64,000 bases of DNA from Takakia lepidozioides (GCA_030704615.1 CM060732.1:16678001-16742000); one strand, 5' to 3'. Counted from the stretch's first letter, positions 1 through 13,160 are shown. Program-made: numbers and translations. Notes: generated from the letters alone by a model not told the origin.

Positions 1-1299
1 AATCCTGACACGGCAAGGCCTTCGTATACTGTGAGCGCGCGTAGTGGCTTCTCAGAACGGTGTGACATCGGGTTCTTGGTCATTCAACATTTACAGAATG
101 TGCTGGATGGAGGCACGATGGAGCGCACGGAGAGGTAAAGGCTGAAAGCGTTCATTAAGGTTGTGAACTACAATTATATCATGCCAAACCAGTTTTTCGG
201 TACGCAGATGGTGTCATGAGAGATTCTGCGATTTGCGCATAGGTGGACTTAATTTTGATGTTGACTTGAAGGCAAATGTGACACCAATGAAACTGGAAAC
301 TACAGGTAAGATGATGGCGTGCTACATCGCGACATAAACCTGCATTTGACATTCAGGCTTAGGATTCATGCAATTTGGTGCTACTCAGGCCTGCACAGTT
401 CCAGAGCAGAAGTGGGAGCCCATCCCAGGGATGGGGACCTCGTAAGTGCTTCTTCATTTTGTACTCACCTTGTTTTTGCATCGCACTTGTGCTACAAGGG
501 GCAGAGCCATTCATTTGGCTGGAGGTTCAATTCCTCTACAAGTGAGCTATTCCCGTGTCACTATAATCAGATAGATGTGTTTGTGGTGGTTGCTGGATTT
601 GCGGCTCTGGGGTGTCTTGCCAAGTGCTTGCAGGGATCAACGTTAATGTGGACGGGGCAGTACATGTAGCATAAAAGCTCATTCACTGGTGAAGAAGACC
701 ATGTGCGAACATATGTCATGCTATTGCTTCGAGAGTGCTGCTGTTGGGCAGGTGGGAGAATGGAACAACGGTGAGAAGGAAAGCAAGGGACGCACAAAAA
801 GGTGTCGTTCGGTCCTGTTCCTTTGGAGACACCCCCCATTCCACTGGTCTTTGTTCCTGGAAAGCATGCAGATGGGCCAGAAAATGCATGCACACATTCA
901 CGTCTACTTCCCGTATATGAAGACGATCCTCTCCTCACATGTCAGAAACAATATGGGCAGAACAAAAAAGGTTTGTTCACAAGACAGTCAGTGACCACAT
1001 ACCCATACATTATCGATACTATTAACTGTCTCGCCCTTGCTTATAAGCAGGACTGTACAAAATGGGTTCTAAGGACAGTAAGAGTCCTTAGCATAGCTCT
1101 CGTCTATGAGCTGCTGGCTTAATGGACACTGAGATTCAGCTGGGCTCACTATCCGTATCCAAATAATCTTCCCCTTCACTACCCACATCTGCAATTTGCC
1201 TGGCGGTAATTACCAACCCTGGAATGTCTTCCTCATTAAAGGTAACTGCTCCTTCCAAAGAGACTGGTTCGGCCGTATCTGGTAGATTTCGTGGTTCCC
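1..1299. other. No recognisable gene
   Basis: Short overlapping open frames occur on both strands, but none shows a domain, repeat or splice structure I recognise. This stretch lies downstream of the CACTA transposase gene on the minus strand, so part of it may be that element's 3' flank. I could not find a convincing CACTA terminus here. Confidence 0.5.
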
Positions 1300-4200
1300 T
1301 CAGACCCTCGTGGTCGGCATTCTCCCTAGGTCCAGATCATGGACGTCGGCAACGACTCGTTTGGCCCGGGGGTCCTTGTGAAGAACCACCTTCCATCCCG
1401 GCGCATGGATGTCATCTGAAAAGAAAACTTGCTCAACTTGCGATGGGAAGATGAATGGCTCTTCATCTTGTGGTAGCATTTTTCTGAAATCAGCAAGGAG
1501 GAACCCGTACTCATCCCGTTTCATGGTGGCATTCTCTCCTACCATATTGGCTTTTACCCAAGAACAACGGAATAGAATTGGCTTCACAAGACCATAGTCT
1601 AGTTTAAGGATCTCTTTGATCACTCCTACATATTGCACATGGCATGAAATTGGATTCTGATCTTGTGCACAGCTCCTACTCTCTTGTTCAAAAAATGATG
1701 CCACTCCGCTGTCATAAGTCACCAGGAGGCTGGTGTTGGCATCGTCCACTCTATAGTGATTGCCATATGCTTTCATTGACCGGTACGAAGTGGCAATCAG
1801 CCCTGGGGGGAATGACAGACTCACCATGCCCTCATCTGGGTCCTCGTTCTCTGATGCGTACACTGCAATTGCAGATCTGACCCACACTGTAAAGGGCTGC
1901 AGCTCCTCCATTGTTGTCGGGTACTCCACCGGGGATCTGCGCCTACGACCGCCCCTCCGCCATGCTTTTGCAAATGCTCTCCATTCCGTTTTCAGGCGGA
2001 CCTTCTCCGCTGCGTATTTTCTGGCAGAAACCAAATAGAAGCTGCAACTCAGTCCCCCTGACCAACACCGTACTGTACATGCATGCCACATGTAGAGTGT
2101 GTCCTTTCAAGCACATTGTAGTGATGCAGCCTACTTCATGATCACTTGCAAGCAACAACACCAACTACGAAACACCCTCTGTTGTCGTCTGAAGCACCCT
2201 GTTCAGTACACGATCCCACTCCCATAGTGGCCGGAATGACTTGTGACAATATATATGTAATTCATGCATACAAAGACCATTAAGAATAGCACAGGAGGGA
2301 TGTAAAGTTTACACCCACTGTCTCCATGGTGTCATGGTTGTTGTGTTGTTCAGCACATAATCATGTGCCACATCCCAAAGGCGCGGGCTCATGGCACGCT
2401 TTGTTCCACCACCTTCTAGGACCTCGCCTACAACTCCTTCTTCCTCGTTCTCGTCCCACACCCGTCGTTGTATTGCATCTTCATATACTTTGTCATGAAG
2501 CCCAGGGCTTCGTCGCGGATGTAGCCCTCCGCCATACTCCCCTCTGGCCGTGCCATGTTGCGTACATACCCCTTCAGATCCTTCATGTACCTCTCCATGG
2601 GGTACATCCAACGGCTGGCTACGGGCCCACACACATGCAGCTCCTCTACAAGATGCACTAGCAAGTGCGTCATGACGTCAAAGAATGATGGAGGGAATTC
2701 TTTCTCCAGCAAACATAGGGTCACAGCCACATCCTCATGCAGCGATGTAATGTCCCTCGGATCCCACACCTTCGCACAAATCTTCCTAAACACTCGACTT
2801 ACACGCATTATGGCTGTTCGAGGACCCGACGCCATCGTACCCCAAATGCACACTGGCAAAATCTGCTGCATCATCACGTGTAGATCATGTGACTTCATCC
2901 CCGACCATTTCTTGTTTATGGCATGCTTTTGGAAAGCACCCGAGAATCCGGTTGGCACTTTCATGGCTCCCAATGTCTTCAAAAATTCCTCTTGCTCTGA
3001 TTTGGTCAGGACGTATGATGCTGCTGGCATGAGCACTTTGCCTGGTCTATTTGGATCAGGCCTTAGCCACAGATGTGACCGTATCCCTTCAATCTCCATG
3101 TCCTTTCGTACGTTTATCGTATCCTTCTCCCCAAAGATAGTCTTCAGAATGTTCTCGCAGAAGTTCTTCTCACAATGCATGGGGTCCAGGAGGTACCACT
3201 GCAAGAGGTTCTGAAATGCCAAATGTCCTCCCATGAGACCAAGTTCTATGGGCAAAAATAGTAGAATATGTGGCAGAAGTTGTCCATGTTACTACATTCT
3301 GCTTTCAACAACTGCACGATCCTCTACACAGTGAGGTGTACGACTTCAACATCTACTGCATAGTAGTTACACTGACTTAGGAGTTGGTGGAAGGACTCCT
3401 GACAGTAAAGGTAATTCCAGGAAGCACAATGTGAAAGAAAGTGAGTGAATGGGGGGGGGGGGGGGGGGGGGATTCATGCACCTTTCAGTATGGCAAATCC
3501 CAAAGGATTGTCCGGCGCTTCACCCCGTGCGACATGGCTGGATCCGCACTACTTTTCTCTCCCTCCAATCTCCATGAACGCCTCTTTCTCCTTTGCAAAT
3601 TGCAATGTCTCCTCCGGTGTCACAACATTTGGTGCCATTCTCTTTTCAACACATCCATTGAAGTGCCGGCCTGCTCGTCGGTAGGGGTGGTTTCTTGCAA
3701 GGTAACGTCGATGCCCCATGTATATTGTCTTCCCTAATGGCTTTGAGTGCCGTGAATCCACATAGGGCCCACAAATGGGGCACCCTTTGTAGCCCTTCGT
3801 CTTGCAACCCGCAACAAGGCCATATGCGGGGAAATCGTGGATTGACCACATGAGTATGGCACGGAGGGTGAAACTCCGTTGCCCTACTGGTTTCAAAATG
3901 TCGTAAGCTTCAACTCCAATCTATAGTTCCTGTAGCTCTTCAATCAATGGTTGCAAATACACATCTATGTTTGCATTTGTCACGGACTCCTTGCCTGGAA
4001 TCAAGAGAGACAACATGACAAAGAATTTCTTTGTTGTCAACCATGGTGGCAGGTTGTATGCCACCAACTGCACGGGCCATGTGGACCATGTGCAACTCTT
4101 TGATCCGTATGGGTTTACTCCATCCGTAGATACAGCCAATCGCACATTGCGTGGGTCCTCGGCGAAATCGGGCCAAGTTGCATCTATATGCTTCCATGCA

Positions 4201-5219
4201 AGGGAATCTGGGACATGCCTTACCAAACCATCGTTTGAGGCATTCCTGGAATGCCAAGTCATGAGCTCACTAATGGTCTTGCATTTGTACATTCGTAATA
4301 GACGGGGGATAAGGGGAAAGTGCCTCAACACCTTGGCTGGCTGTTGTAACCTGCCCACATCATGGTATCGGGCTGCACCGCATTTGGGGCACTCCATAGC
4401 GTCCTTGTACTCTCTTCTGAAAAGTACATGTCCTTTTGGACATGCATGTATTTTCACGTAGTTGAGGCCGAGCTTCCCAATCATTTTGTTGGCCATGTGA
4501 CAGCTTTTTGGCATTTCATTTGGTTGTGGAAGCAAGTTCAGCCGAAGCAAAGAGAACAACTCGTCCACAAAATGGTCTGACACACCGTGGGTTGTGCACA
4601 GGTTCATCAACAGCATGCTGGCAGCAAGCTTTGTGGATTTGCATCCCTCGTACAGTGGCACACATGCTTCTTCTAGTGTCATGTGTGCAGAATTCTCATT
4701 TCCATCTCCACCTCCTTCCACGCCTTCCCCCACGTGAATGCCTTCATTTCCTGCGTCATCACCATCCCCAGTTGTCGCAGCGCCGTCCCCCTTCGTCCAT
4801 GATGTGGAATGCTTCCTGCAACATTCGAGTAATCTCCACCCCTCCGTCCATGCCTGGTTCCTGTCCTGCGCCCATGACATAGTCCTCGTTGGCCTGTCTG
4901 TATGGCTCCCTCGGGGGTGTGCATTGTCCAATTGTGCCCACTCCTCATCGTCTTCGTCTGCAGGTCCATCTCCAATCCACACCCGAAATGCTTCATGTCT
5001 TTTGTGGTGAAGGAGATGTGTGCGCACACCGTCCTCAGATCTACTTGTAGTGCCCAAACAACGTTCACATGGGCATGGCATCCTTGAAAGCCCAAGGGCT
5101 CGGGCACGTGCCACTTCTCTTTCCCACAACCTGTCATCCCGGTTGTTCTGTCTACAGGGGTGATTAATTGGAAGTCCTCCGCATGGGCGAGGCGAACTCA
5201 TTTTTGTTGGGGAACTCAA
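1300..5219 (-). pseudogene. CACTA (En/Spm) TNP2 transposase, degraded
   Basis: Reading leftwards from 5219, four blocks match the usual order of plant CACTA TNP2 proteins. A Transpos_assoc-type N-terminus (5219-4900) has CPCERCLG and a downstream HL...F..W pattern. The Tnp2 core (4480-3550) has CPKCGAARYHD, AVSTDGVNPYG and CPICGPYV. A DUF4218-like block (3255-2428) has LLDPMHCEKNFCENIL and WMYPMERYMKDLKGYVRN. A DUF4216-like C-terminus (2091-1300) has PILFRCSWV and PFIFPSQVEQVFF. Tnp2 carries the DDE nuclease that cuts CACTA ends. The core contains an in-frame TAG at about 3921 where the family usually has Trp (ELQEL-stop-IGVEAYD). The stretch 3255-3549 has lost the expected sequence and contains a run of about 20 G. 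2092-2427 may be an intron. Probably non-functional. Confidence 0.85.
3450..3471 (+). repeat. Poly-G run
   Basis: About 21 consecutive G interrupt the TNP2 frame just after the block reading ILWDLPYWK on the minus strand, so the run is C-rich on the coding strand. It could form a G-quadruplex, or its length could be an assembly artefact. Confidence 0.8.
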
Positions 5220-5764
5220 GACAGACAGGAGAGAGAAGTGGGTCTATGGGCATATCAGAATTACAAGAGCACACCAAAAGACTGGAGATTTGTTCCATCT
5301 ATGCACCTTCGGTACAGATGGTGAAGAGAGGCAAAGGCCGTGTGGGGAAGTACATACATCAACTCCCCCAACTGCACGAACTATTGGGCCCCTTGTTCTC
5401 TTCCATGGTATGCTCTGCCCCAATCCAAACACCCTGAATTCTCCATTGTTGCTACTGCAGCCTGCTTTCATTCACATCAACAGCATGTCAAGGGCGTCAC
5501 AAGAACTTCCTATAGGAAATGTGACAGTTTATGGGAGAGGAGATATGTCAATCATATCTTCATTTACCAGGAAAGATGATAACCCCATCCCCACCTCACA
5601 GCCAACAATCTCCACGACGCCAGACTTTCATATGTCAGCATGCACCTGTTTTGACCTTCTGGCAGGCTGGCCCACACCTTCGAAGTAACACAAACGGATA
5701 TGACCTGGTCAAATTTCCCCTTTTCAGCCTCAACGACACTCCCTGTGCCCAGCTGTAGAAGAGG
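5220..5764. other. No recognisable gene; possible 5' flank of the CACTA gene
   Basis: This lies upstream of the minus-strand TNP2 start. Open frames are short and overlapping, with no domain recognised. Confidence 0.4.
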
Positions 5765-6372
5765 GCAAGCAGGTCTTCGGATATTCTCAGCAAGGGCATG
5801 GCAAAGATGCTCTGCAACTTTTCAACCAAGTTTTGAAACAGCAAGGGGTGAAGCCAAATGATGTTACACTCATTGCAGTTCTGTCTGCATGCAGCCATAT
5901 GGGCCTAGTAGATGAAGGACAACACTATTTCCATTCTATGAGTAGAGATTATAGATTGTACTCATAAGACGTTGTATGCCGTAGCCTTGTGGCCATTGAC
6001 CCTGCGCCCAGTTTGAGCGGGAACAAAAGGAACAGAACCTACCTCCGTCAGGGGCTGACGGTGGTAGTAAGACTTACCATCATATAAGGAATTAATCCGG
6101 GTTTTCCAGATATCCTCTAGAAAACCCTTCACACAAGCATCAATCTGTTGTGTGTGATAATAGAATCATTCCAACAGGAAAACATTTTGGCTGCATGGTT
6201 GACCTTCTTGGCCGTGCAGGGCGCTTGGATGAGGCGGAGAATTTCATCAACAGAATGCCAATTAAACCAGATGCTTTAGTGTGGGGCTTTACTTGGTGCC
6301 TGCAGAATACATGGCAATGTGAAGCTAGCAGAGCGTGCTGCAGAATGTTGTCTCAAAGGTGAAAAGTTTCAG
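5765..6372 (+). pseudogene. PPR protein fragment split by a LINE tail
   Basis: Before the break (about 5785-5950) the frame reads SQQGHGKDALQLFNQ, GVKPNDVTLIAVLSACSHM and GLVDEGQHYFHSMSRD. After it (6150-6360) it reads [21 protein letters not shown] and [14 protein letters not shown]. This is the continuous order of the last repeats of plant PLS-class PPR proteins, which bind organellar RNA. About 200 bp of foreign sequence (5952-6152) separates the halves. After PDALVWG the frame shifts, although the expected [16 protein letters not shown]-type sequence can still be read in another frame. No start or other exons are visible. Confidence 0.8.
5952..6152 (-). mobile_element. LINE 3' tail fragment inserted in the PPR sequence
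   Basis: The minus strand closely matches the plus-strand LINE tail at about 23037-23160, including the stretch around GATATCTGGAAAACCCGGAT and the GGTAAGTCTTACTACC run. It is therefore an inverted LINE 3' end lying between the two PPR halves. Confidence 0.7.
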
Positions 6373-7180
6373 ATGCAGACATACGGTGTGACATTTCTGG
6401 TAGTCAGTGAAGGACCGAAAAGTGAGGAAAGAGATATGTGTATCACGTCTGTGGGATTCCTAAAGGGCCACAAGGAGTAGAACAACAAACAAATAACCAT
6501 AGAAGGGCCCACAAAGAGTCAGAGAACTACTCAAGGCTAATATCGGTTCATTGTTGCAACTGGCCCCACCATCTGACCTTGAATTTATGTCGTCGGGAGC
6601 TTAAGGAACGAATGCCAAACTCGCCCCGAACAGCCACATTGGCTGTTTTGGAGCATGCTGACATGCACATGAAAACCGTGTCAAGGGCTTGGTGTCAATT
6701 GTGCTAAGAGATCAGCTAGTGAGTCGAGGTAACCCTCCCCGTGATTGTGAAAAAGAAGACATACCGAGTCATTTTCTTATCCAAGCATATATTAACCATG
6801 ATAGATGAGACCTTTAGTTTTTGGATGGATAATAGACAAGGCCGCTTTTAAGGACATTGACCATCCTACCAGGACTACCTCTCATTTGCTTGAAGCCTGG
6901 ACCGCAATAAGACATTGAGGATATGAACTGTTCAAGCATTACAAAAAATGAAAGAAACAAAGAAACTGTATGATGTCCACTGGAGATTACAGAACAAGCC
7001 TGCATAACAGGCCAACCAAATGTCAGTTGTGTGAATCACTACATCTAGTTGTCTGGAGGACTGTAAGTGGTTTAGGGTTTAACGTCTCAAAGTCGAAAAG
7101 GCCATAGTGTCGGATGCACGACACGTGTTCATTTTGAAATCAACAACGGCCGGATCTTCACCTTGAGCTCGGGGGGTGTG
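6373..7180. other. Mostly unrecognised; short LINE piece at 6588-6690 (minus)
   Basis: 6588-6690 is an inverted copy of the LINE stretch found at 22355-22430 and 56010-56095; its minus strand carries the GGAGTTTGGCAT and CCAATGTGGCTGTT words. I recognise nothing else. Confidence 0.5.
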
Positions 7181-7415
7181 TGATCACACTCCCCTCCTTG
7201 TCCTTCTTTCCTCCTTTGCATGTCTTGGTCTTCCTCGCTCGTCTTTGTCTTGCTCATGGTCTATGTCCTCGCTCGTCTTCATCTTTGTCATGGTCTATGT
7301 CCACGCCTAGTAAGAAGCGGTCGACCGCCGAGGCAGCATCACCTCCTCCCACTTGTGCACATTCCAGCCCGCGGTGCGAAGGAGCCCCCGCCTGGCTCGA
7401 CTGAATCTGGTACAG

Positions 7416-7602
7416 ATGGCTTCGGTGCGAGAGGGAAGGCAGAGCAGTGGGCGGTCTTCCAGTTTGGATTTTGACACAAGCGACTATAGCATGGGCGACG
7501 ACGATGAGGTGGAGGACAGTTCGGCGGAAATTGCACCTCCATCTGCAGAGTCTCTCCAAAAGGTGCGCAAACGGCACAAACCCGCTGCGCATGAGGTGAG
7601 TT
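7416..7602 (+). pseudogene. Orphan first exon of an unidentified protein
   Basis: From ATG at 7416 the frame is Ser- and acid-rich (SSSLDFDTSDYSMGDDDE, then KVRKRHKP) and ends at a good splice donor, CATGAG followed by GTGAGT. The open frame extends upstream through RRSPRLARLNL, so the true start may be earlier. Downstream the sequence becomes a minus-strand LINE within 40 bp, so no second exon is visible. The composition resembles the basic/acidic first exons of the methyltransferase genes in elements 1 and 2, but I see no clear residue match. Confidence 0.35.
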
Positions 7603-7639
7603 CTACCCTACTTCTGTTCATGTTCTATGGGCGTTGAGT

Positions 7640-8930
7640 TCTCTTGAAACTGAAACTGGGATGCACATATATCCATAAAGTTGTTCAATCGGATCTCGTA
7701 GTATAGAGGGCAGTAGAAGAAGAAGTGTTCTTCAGTTTCAATTTCCTTGCTGCGCCCTATGCAAGCTGGACATAGGCGGTCCTCCCGTTGCAGGTTTTCC
7801 CATCTGCCAGTCTCTATCCGTAGGTTGTGGGAACCCCCCTGAACTGCCCCAATGCCCTCAGGAGGGAAGGAGCTAAGGGTGCTGAAAGGTAATTTGGTCT
7901 CAAGATTCTATCATCGCGGAGCACCAAGAATGTCTCTCGATAGAAGTGGAGCTTGTTGTGAGATTGGGTAGCATCCAAGTTCTCTTCACATGTAATTCCA
8001 TAAGCTCTCTCCGAATGAGTCTGTTGCGGTCATGTGTGGATGTGATGTCCACCTCATCTGGGTTCATTGGTAATAGGAAAGTAATAGAAAGTCCGTTACG
8101 TTGAAATAAACTGTCCACTCGAGCATACCAGGAGTTCCCGAAACCTGCAGCTTTGAGCCTCATAGATGTTGTGGGGCCTTGCCACTAGCCCTTTGGGTGG
8201 AAGGGCCTGCAATCTATTCCTCACAGATTGTAAGCCTGAACTGTGCCTCGGATTGCAATGGTACACATGCGAACTCTGCACCTAGGATCTGAGAGGGAGT
8301 TGTGCTTCTGGCGCCAAGCATTGCTTGGAGAAAAGATGACTGTAATGGTTCCAAAACTTTTCCCACCAGGAGACAGGGACACCAGGTGCCCAGAACTCAC
8401 AACCATAGATGGTAGCAGGGCTGACGACGGTGTCAAACAGACACATTTTGGTCGGGGGATGCCGCACATGTATTTGCTTGCATTTGGCGTGAAGGCGGAC
8501 GGAGGCCGCCTTACCTTAGTCAATCTGTCCAAGGCAGTGGCTGCAAAGTGAAACTTGGGGGGTGGATAACCAGACCTAGGTACCGGTATGATTTGACAAT
8601 CTCAATTTCCTGCTGGTTGAAGATGAATCTACGATCAGCCTGGCCATTGAAGACCATGATCTTGGTCTTGCTAAGATTGACTTGCATCCCATAGTCTTTG
8701 CAGAACTGTTCCAAAATTTAGAGATGGCGTTGCAGAAAGACCGGGGATTGTGCCAAAAGGGCAACATCATCAGCGTAGAGGAGATGTGATTGGGCAGAAA
8801 ATGAAGTTAGGCAGAAATGTGCAGTGGTAGCAATCAACGACAGAGGAGAGGGAGGAAGTGATCTTAAGTGGCAGTGGGGTAGCCAAGAGATCCTCCTCCC
8901 TTCCTACACTTACCTAGCGTAGATTTTTTC
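7640..8930 (-). mobile_element. LINE reverse-transcriptase fragment
   Basis: On the minus strand, 8714-8560 reads GMQVNLSKTKIMVFNG and IEIVKSYRYLG, the post-catalytic thumb region of plant LINE reverse transcriptases. Next come CLFDTVVSPATIYGCEFW (about 8450) and a C-terminal zinc motif, CPAC...EEHFFFYCP, at about 7790-7720. The catalytic YxDD block is missing, so this is a 5'-truncated, inactive copy. A diverged direct repeat of about 35 bp (GGGATGCACATATA) begins near 7658 and again near 8946. Confidence 0.8.
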
Positions 8931-9167
8931 CTCCAATTGTAATTGGGATGCACATATACGGAAAGTTGTTCAACTGGCAAGGGCAAAGCTCTGGGGCTCA
9001 CTATTTTTCCACTGCAAGGGGTCATCTCTGAGGTTAAGAAAACCATGCTTTGTCGCGTTATTAGACCTGCCTTGGAGTAGCGGATCTGCTATATGGGTTC
9101 ATAACTCCAACCAAGCTAAGTCTCTAGAATCCATTCAAGTGGGGGTGCTTAAGGAGTGTATGTCAGC
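8931..9167 (+). mobile_element. LINE fragment, part left of element 1
   Basis: 9020-9167 matches the uninterrupted LINE copy at 55905-56010 (CCATGCTTTG, ATAACTCCAACCA, GTGCTTAAGGA). The match stops at 9167 and resumes at 22353, so element 1 split this LINE. Confidence 0.85.
9159..9167 (+). repeat. Target-site duplication of element 1, left copy
   Basis: TATGTCAGC is repeated exactly at 22344-22352. The uninterrupted LINE copy has the related GCATGTCCGC at this position (about 56011-56020). Confidence 0.88.
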
Positions 9168-9285
9168 CAGCGTAGCTACGGCGTGAGCCCAGCCCCCTGA
9201 GCCTGGGAGCTGAGCTCACGTTCAAGCTTTGAAGCGTGAGCTGAGCTCACGCTTCAGGGAAGCGTGAGCGGCATGAATCTGCTGG
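9168..9285 (+). repeat. Left terminus of element 1
   Basis: After 13 terminal bases comes GCGTGAGCC, followed by several GAGCTCACG and GCGTGAGC words in both orientations up to about 9270, including an inverted repeat around AAGCTTTGAAGCGTGAGC. These are probably transposase-binding subterminal repeats. Confidence 0.7.
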
Positions 9286-9650
9286 AGACGAGGTCCTAAA
9301 GGCGAGGATTGCAGGAAGAGGGCCTATTACCGTGGACAAAACAAAGGAGGCCACCATGCACCATGTCTGCAATGCGTGCCAAAAAGAGGATATGTAAACA
9401 TGGCAGATTTGAGCTCAGAATGATTGACACAGTTTATTTCAATTCACAGAGAGACGCTTACAATGAATCGCAATGCATTTGCCCTCACAAGTGAACGAAA
9501 TGTATATGTTTGTCATAAAATGAAAAGTCTTCACACGGCAACCTGGAACCCAGCATGGGAAGCGGGCATGGCTCGTATGTGTTCAAAGAGAAGTTGGCGG
9601 AGCTCTACGCGAGGTGTCCCGCTGCAGAAGGGTGATGACTTCTCCGTAGC

Positions 9651-12600
9651 CTAGTGTGGCTTGTGAATGACTTGGTCTCTCTTACCGTCGCAACACATAA
9701 TTACAAGGTATATGTAATATTGATGCTTGCAGGGGACCCACTTCCCTCTCATGCCGAGAGCGCCCTCACGCATCGTTACAAAATCCGGACAGTGCACGAT
9801 GGGAATTCCCAAGGTAACTTGATATTTTTGGCATGAAGAACTGAGCCAATTGACACAGCACTGTGTAATCCGTCCATACCCCGGGGAAGGGACTTCGGTG
9901 ATACGAGTCACGTAGCCTGCAAAATTCTAGCCGATTCCATCTTGCATTCGTGATCTGCACCCGAAGCAACACGGCGCACTGTTTTTCCATCTCTTTTTGT
10001 TGGGTGGGAGTCGGCACCGGGTGGAGGCATTGTCGGAGCATGTGGCACATTCTGTGCCGACAGTGCATAAGGGCACCACCCGGGACCGTGCAAGACAAAA
10101 CCCTCCCTCCTCCAGCATGCTTATCTCGGTTGAGGACAGCGATGTCCCAATTTTCCAGGCCAAATTGCGGGGGAGGGGGCTTCATTATCACGGAAGGACG
10201 AACTGTTCCCTTCACGCATCGTGCCATATCGTCTGGGCAGAACCAAAACTTGTGTTCTTTTGACTCCCCACTATGGTAAGGTCGGAACAACCCTGTGAAT
10301 GTTGGAGCTGGAGTCCCCCTGGAGCCTTTGCATATTTTTGATTTGCATTTCTTGAAAGAGGGGTCCGAATTGCCATGCAAGCCACTCTAGATCCTGGTGG
10401 GGTGCGTTCTATATGCCAGTCACTATCAATGCAATCAGATTCCTGCACCATGGCCACCACCTCCTCCAATGGGATTTCCGCTGCTATGCTTGCATGTTCT
10501 GCACCTGCTCCACAGGAGGAGGACCCACCTGGGAAGGGGCCGGCACAGGACTTAGTCTGCACTGGAGACACCTTTGGCACAGAGAAATTGACCCTGTCTG
10601 GCCTATGGGAATCTCCATCTGACCCTGGAAGAGTGTTTAATTTCCTTTTGCATGATCCAAATCTTTCCTCGCCTTCCAAATGGGGAGCCTGGATTGCAGA
10701 GGGGAGCCTTCAGTGCACCTGTTTAGAGCTCTGGCCATCTTTGACGGGTCTCCGGACCTACTCGCAGCCCTTAGCATCAACAAAGTCGAATCGGGGCCCT
10801 TCCCTCCCCCCGTCCCCTCAGAAATTGCGGTACCTGGTTTTTGTGGAATTGCAGCACGCACCATGTCCATCAGCAAGTGGCCACATACAAGTCACGACCT
10901 GCTTTGGTAGACTGTTGCATCCAGGCGTTGTGAACAGTCTCTGCCAAATTACACGATGGCATGTCGGCCAAGTCCTCCAAGGACATGTCCTGCAGGAGGC
11001 ATTGCATGGAAATGTGAGGAAGGAAAAGAAATGGTAGAGGTTCTTCAAGTGACAATCGAACAACCCAAATGAACAGGCACGATGCAAAGTGCAATTTGTG
11101 TTTAAGGAAAACTTGTGAGGCTTACCGTCGTCATGAAAGCTCCCCACTGTCTGTACCTGAAGTGCCAGAAAACCAACCAGTCCTCCAACTCCTTCAGGTG
11201 GATACCTGTAGCAGCACCAGCGGAGAACCACCAAGCCCGGATTGCCTGGTAAGTGCTCTCAGCTTCTCCCATTGAGGTGGCATTCTTGTACTTCAGACAG
11301 AGCCTTCTATGCTCCAACTGAAGGTCAGGGCGAATGCAGCGCTTTGTATGACGTGCCAGAGATTGACTCCAATGGAAGAGGCATGTGCGCTCCCTATTTT
11401 CCATGGGGACCTTAGGATCCCCAGAACCAAACACGCGCCGCACTGCATTGAAATTTGCCTGTGCACTATCAGCCATGAAGCCCGCAAAATTTGTGTTCTG
11501 TATTTCATTGCGCTGCATGACGGTCAGGAGGGAATTCCACATGAGCATCTGGGATTCAGTGTCCTCCGACTGCATATCACAAATTGCTATGGAGAGCACA
11601 CGCTGGTACGCTGGATCATACACATGGCACGCCATGGTTGTCCAACCCTTCACCCGTTTGCAGTGATCAAACATTAACCAACATTTAGCCAAATCTCCTC
11701 CAGGTTGCATTCGGCGGACAATGCTCACACCACTGCCTTGGCCCACAGCGGACATCTTGAACAAATACACTTTGGACGAGCCCTGGCCAGGGAAGATACT
11801 GTTTTGAATGAATTCATAGCGACTCCTCCGTTTGAGGTCCATAATGTTGTCCATGAATCCAGCAGTGCCTGTGCCCATTCTGAGTGCATTCACCTGGTTT
11901 CGAATATTGGGAGAGCTCAACACGGAGAAATGGTCCATGACTGCCTCAAGGGAATCTGCATCCAGCATTGGCTGTGTCGCATCCCCTTCACCCAGTATGT
12001 GTTTTTCCAGGAATGCCTTGCTAGCTGCAAGCGCTATAGCAGAAGGTGTTGCAGAAGGGGCATTATGGAACTCTTGCTTCAGTAGATTTCTAGCGATGTC
12101 CACGCTATCCCTGCAACTCCCTTTGGACACAGGATGCTCGTGTGCACCCATATGAATGCAGGCACGAGTCATTGTCTTGCATCGATGTGCCACCTGATAC
12201 ATACGAGCGTGGCAAACAGAAACACAGGACGGGGAAAGTTTGCAGAACCTGCACACAAAAGTATTGGTCTTGGGAGGTGCAAGCCCTGGGGTGAAAGGAT
12301 TCAGGGGCACACCTTCCCACTCACTTTCGTTTGGCTGAGCGCTGTTTCTCAGCCGAGGGCAAGAAATATTCAGGCACTTGCAATGCCCAACGCAAACCGA
12401 CCTCCGAAATTTCAAGCCAATGTCGTTATGGATGTTCGAAGTTTTTGTCCTGCACCAAGGATGTCCGTCATGTTTCTTGTCCATGCCCTGCAGAAGCCCA
12501 GCCAGTCCACTGGAAGACGTGGGAGGGTTGAGCTCAAACAAGATGTCCCCATCAAACTGAGCTGGCACGTATTGAACCCGTTGCACTGGAAGGGACTCCC

Positions 12601-13160
12601 AATCAACAAAAACGTAGCTCGCTCTTGCACCCAGGCACACCTGCGAGGGCTTTCAATTTTGGAATGACACTTGTTATCTCTTGCAATTCGTCATCATCCA
12701 ATAAGGGAGTTTGCACTGGCGGAGGAATCTCAGAAACATCCTCCGAGGACGAGTCCGAAAGAGTAACGAAGGTAGTGGATGTGCTCACCTCTTGTTTCAC
12801 AGGAACTGTGCCCTTCTGTTGCACGACCGATGCTGCAGTGCCAGGGGTAACGACTGATCCTGCTGATTGTCTTCTCTCTTTTCCAAGGACACGGTATGTT
12901 CCTGGAAGGACTCTCCACTTCCTTCCACACTCGCCAACCAAGGGTTTCTCCAAGTGCCCAGAATCCAAATTCCCATCCTCGTCATACACCTCTTTCTGAA
13001 CAAGCAGAGAACCCAACTCCAGCGGGAACACTGTAACCAGCTCATCCTCATGAACAACTGCATACCCATCGTCGTCTGCAGTGGCAGTCAGTGGAAGAGT
13101 ACCTGCATTGGAATGGAATCGAGCGAGTGCATCTCGCTCCCTCGACATGTTTTCCAGCAC
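9651..13160 (-). pseudogene. Element 1 transposase: MULE-like DDE with C-terminal SWIM finger
   Basis: Coding blocks from right to left: 13160-12610 (acidic N-terminus with TFVTLSDSSSEDVSEI), 12610-11131 (core), about 10990-10210, and 10380-9651. The core has a zinc-like cluster (GHPWCRTKTSN, CVGHCKCLNISC, FVCRFCKLSPSC, ACIHMGAHEHP). It is followed by a DDE core: LMFDHCKRVKGWTTMACHV, GFMADSAQANFNAV and the MULE-type TCLFHWSQSL. The end is a degenerate SWIM finger (HCPDF...CKH); the element 2 copy keeps CTCPDF...CKH, so the first Cys is lost here. Breaks: an extra A in an A-run at about 12610 (the copy at 27574-28913 reads through), an early stop after DLYVAT near 10900, and further frame changes near 10680 and 10380. 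A donor at about 11130 marks an intron. Probably inactive. Confidence 0.82.

Noticed and set aside
9651-13160. KDZ (Kyakuja-Dileera-Zisupton) transposase
   Set aside because: The cysteine clusters recall it, but the SWIM finger, TCLFHW motif and 9-bp duplication fit the Mutator-like group better. A profile search could still change this.
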